Shown in pieces: positions 5,323 to 5,511 of a DNA stretch of 5,511 bases. The notes below the pieces were generated by a model. The model worked only from the letters and a program-made list of their open reading frames with translations. It was not told where the DNA came from and did no database searches. Numbering within the stretch: position 1 is the stretch's first letter; each line of letters begins with the position of its first letter. Source of the DNA: Virgibacillus_P tibetensis. GTDB lineage: Bacteria > Bacillota > Bacilli > Bacillales > Amphibacillaceae. Location of the stretch: positions 1-5,511 of the forward strand of contig NZ_JARZFX010000033.1 in assembly GCF_036026595.1 (NCBI RefSeq). Reading direction: 5' to 3'. The translations under genes and the position numbers were made by a program.

Positions 5323-5511
5323 GATTTGGAAATACATTATAGGCAAGCACATACTGTCCTTCCGTCACGAGTTGCACATTATAACCTGCCTTTAATTGCC
5401 CGTTTTTCATATAGTCATCTTTCATTCGCATAAATGTCGCATCATGGTCGGTTTTCGAATAACTGTTACGTTCTCCAAAAACTTCCATATCATTTCGATA
5501 TTTTTGTTTGT
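5252..5511 (-). mobile_element. IS1182-family transposase fragment (DDE type)
   Basis: A minus-strand frame enters from the right edge (KQKYRNDMEVFGERNSYSKT...) and ends at TAA 5254-5252. FGERNSYSKTDHDATFMRMK, the GQLKAGYNVQL region, EGQYVLAYNVFPNPTDTRTL and IP are typical of the central catalytic part of IS1182-family transposases, common in Bacillaceae. Full proteins are roughly 450-500 residues. Here homology stops at ~5297 and is replaced by LDRKSKTKKSLATR, which is the complement of the plus-strand membrane-protein fragment. The N-terminus lies outside the window; the C-terminal part and that end of the IS are missing. The ATG at 5488 is internal and not a real start. It is a dead element remnant on this side. 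Confidence 0.85.

Noticed and set aside
5252..5488. A complete 78-residue protein starting at ATG 5488
   Set aside because: The frame is open to the window edge with transposase-like residues before the ATG, no ribosome site is present, and the sequence is an internal piece of a much longer transposase.

Overview
The window looks like chromosomal or accessory DNA from a low-GC Gram-positive bacterium, most likely a Bacillaceae (Bacillus cereus-type) species. The evidence is AT-rich sequence, strong AGGAGG-type ribosome binding sites, use of a TTG start, and protein sequences typical of Bacillus NUDIX, HAD, HIT and histidine-phosphatase families. This assignment is inference from sequence style; no search was run.

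Left and centre (1-4523): eight small, closely spaced minus-strand genes, transcribed right to left. In transcription order they are a HIT-family protein, a HAD phosphatase, a NUDIX hydrolase, a DUF402 protein, a second HAD phosphatase, a second NUDIX hydrolase, a histidine phosphatase, and a second histidine phosphatase cut by the left window edge. All are soluble and nearly all are predicted phosphate-ester or phosphoanhydride hydrolases or transferases, with three families present twice. No transporter, regulator or dedicated biosynthetic enzyme is mixed in. The set reads as a nucleotide/phosphometabolite clean-up or salvage cluster, but substrates cannot be read from the sequence. The leftmost histidine phosphatase loses family-like sequence near its C-terminus, before the second catalytic histidine, so it is probably broken or fused.

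Right (4524-5511): a graveyard of gene fragments that appears to have cut off the upstream part of the cluster. It holds (i) a 52-codon minus-strand C-terminal remnant just upstream of the HIT gene; (ii) a plus-strand two-gene module overlapping by ATGA: a ribbon-helix-helix-like DNA-binding protein with an early stop and a frameshift, then a VbhA-like (Fic-type antitoxin) small protein with a frameshift, with no toxin beside it; (iii) a rho-independent terminator; (iv) the first ~21 codons of a plus-strand membrane protein, cut off by (v) a minus-strand IS1182-family transposase fragment running off the right edge. Insertion and deletion by mobile DNA explains this layout best.
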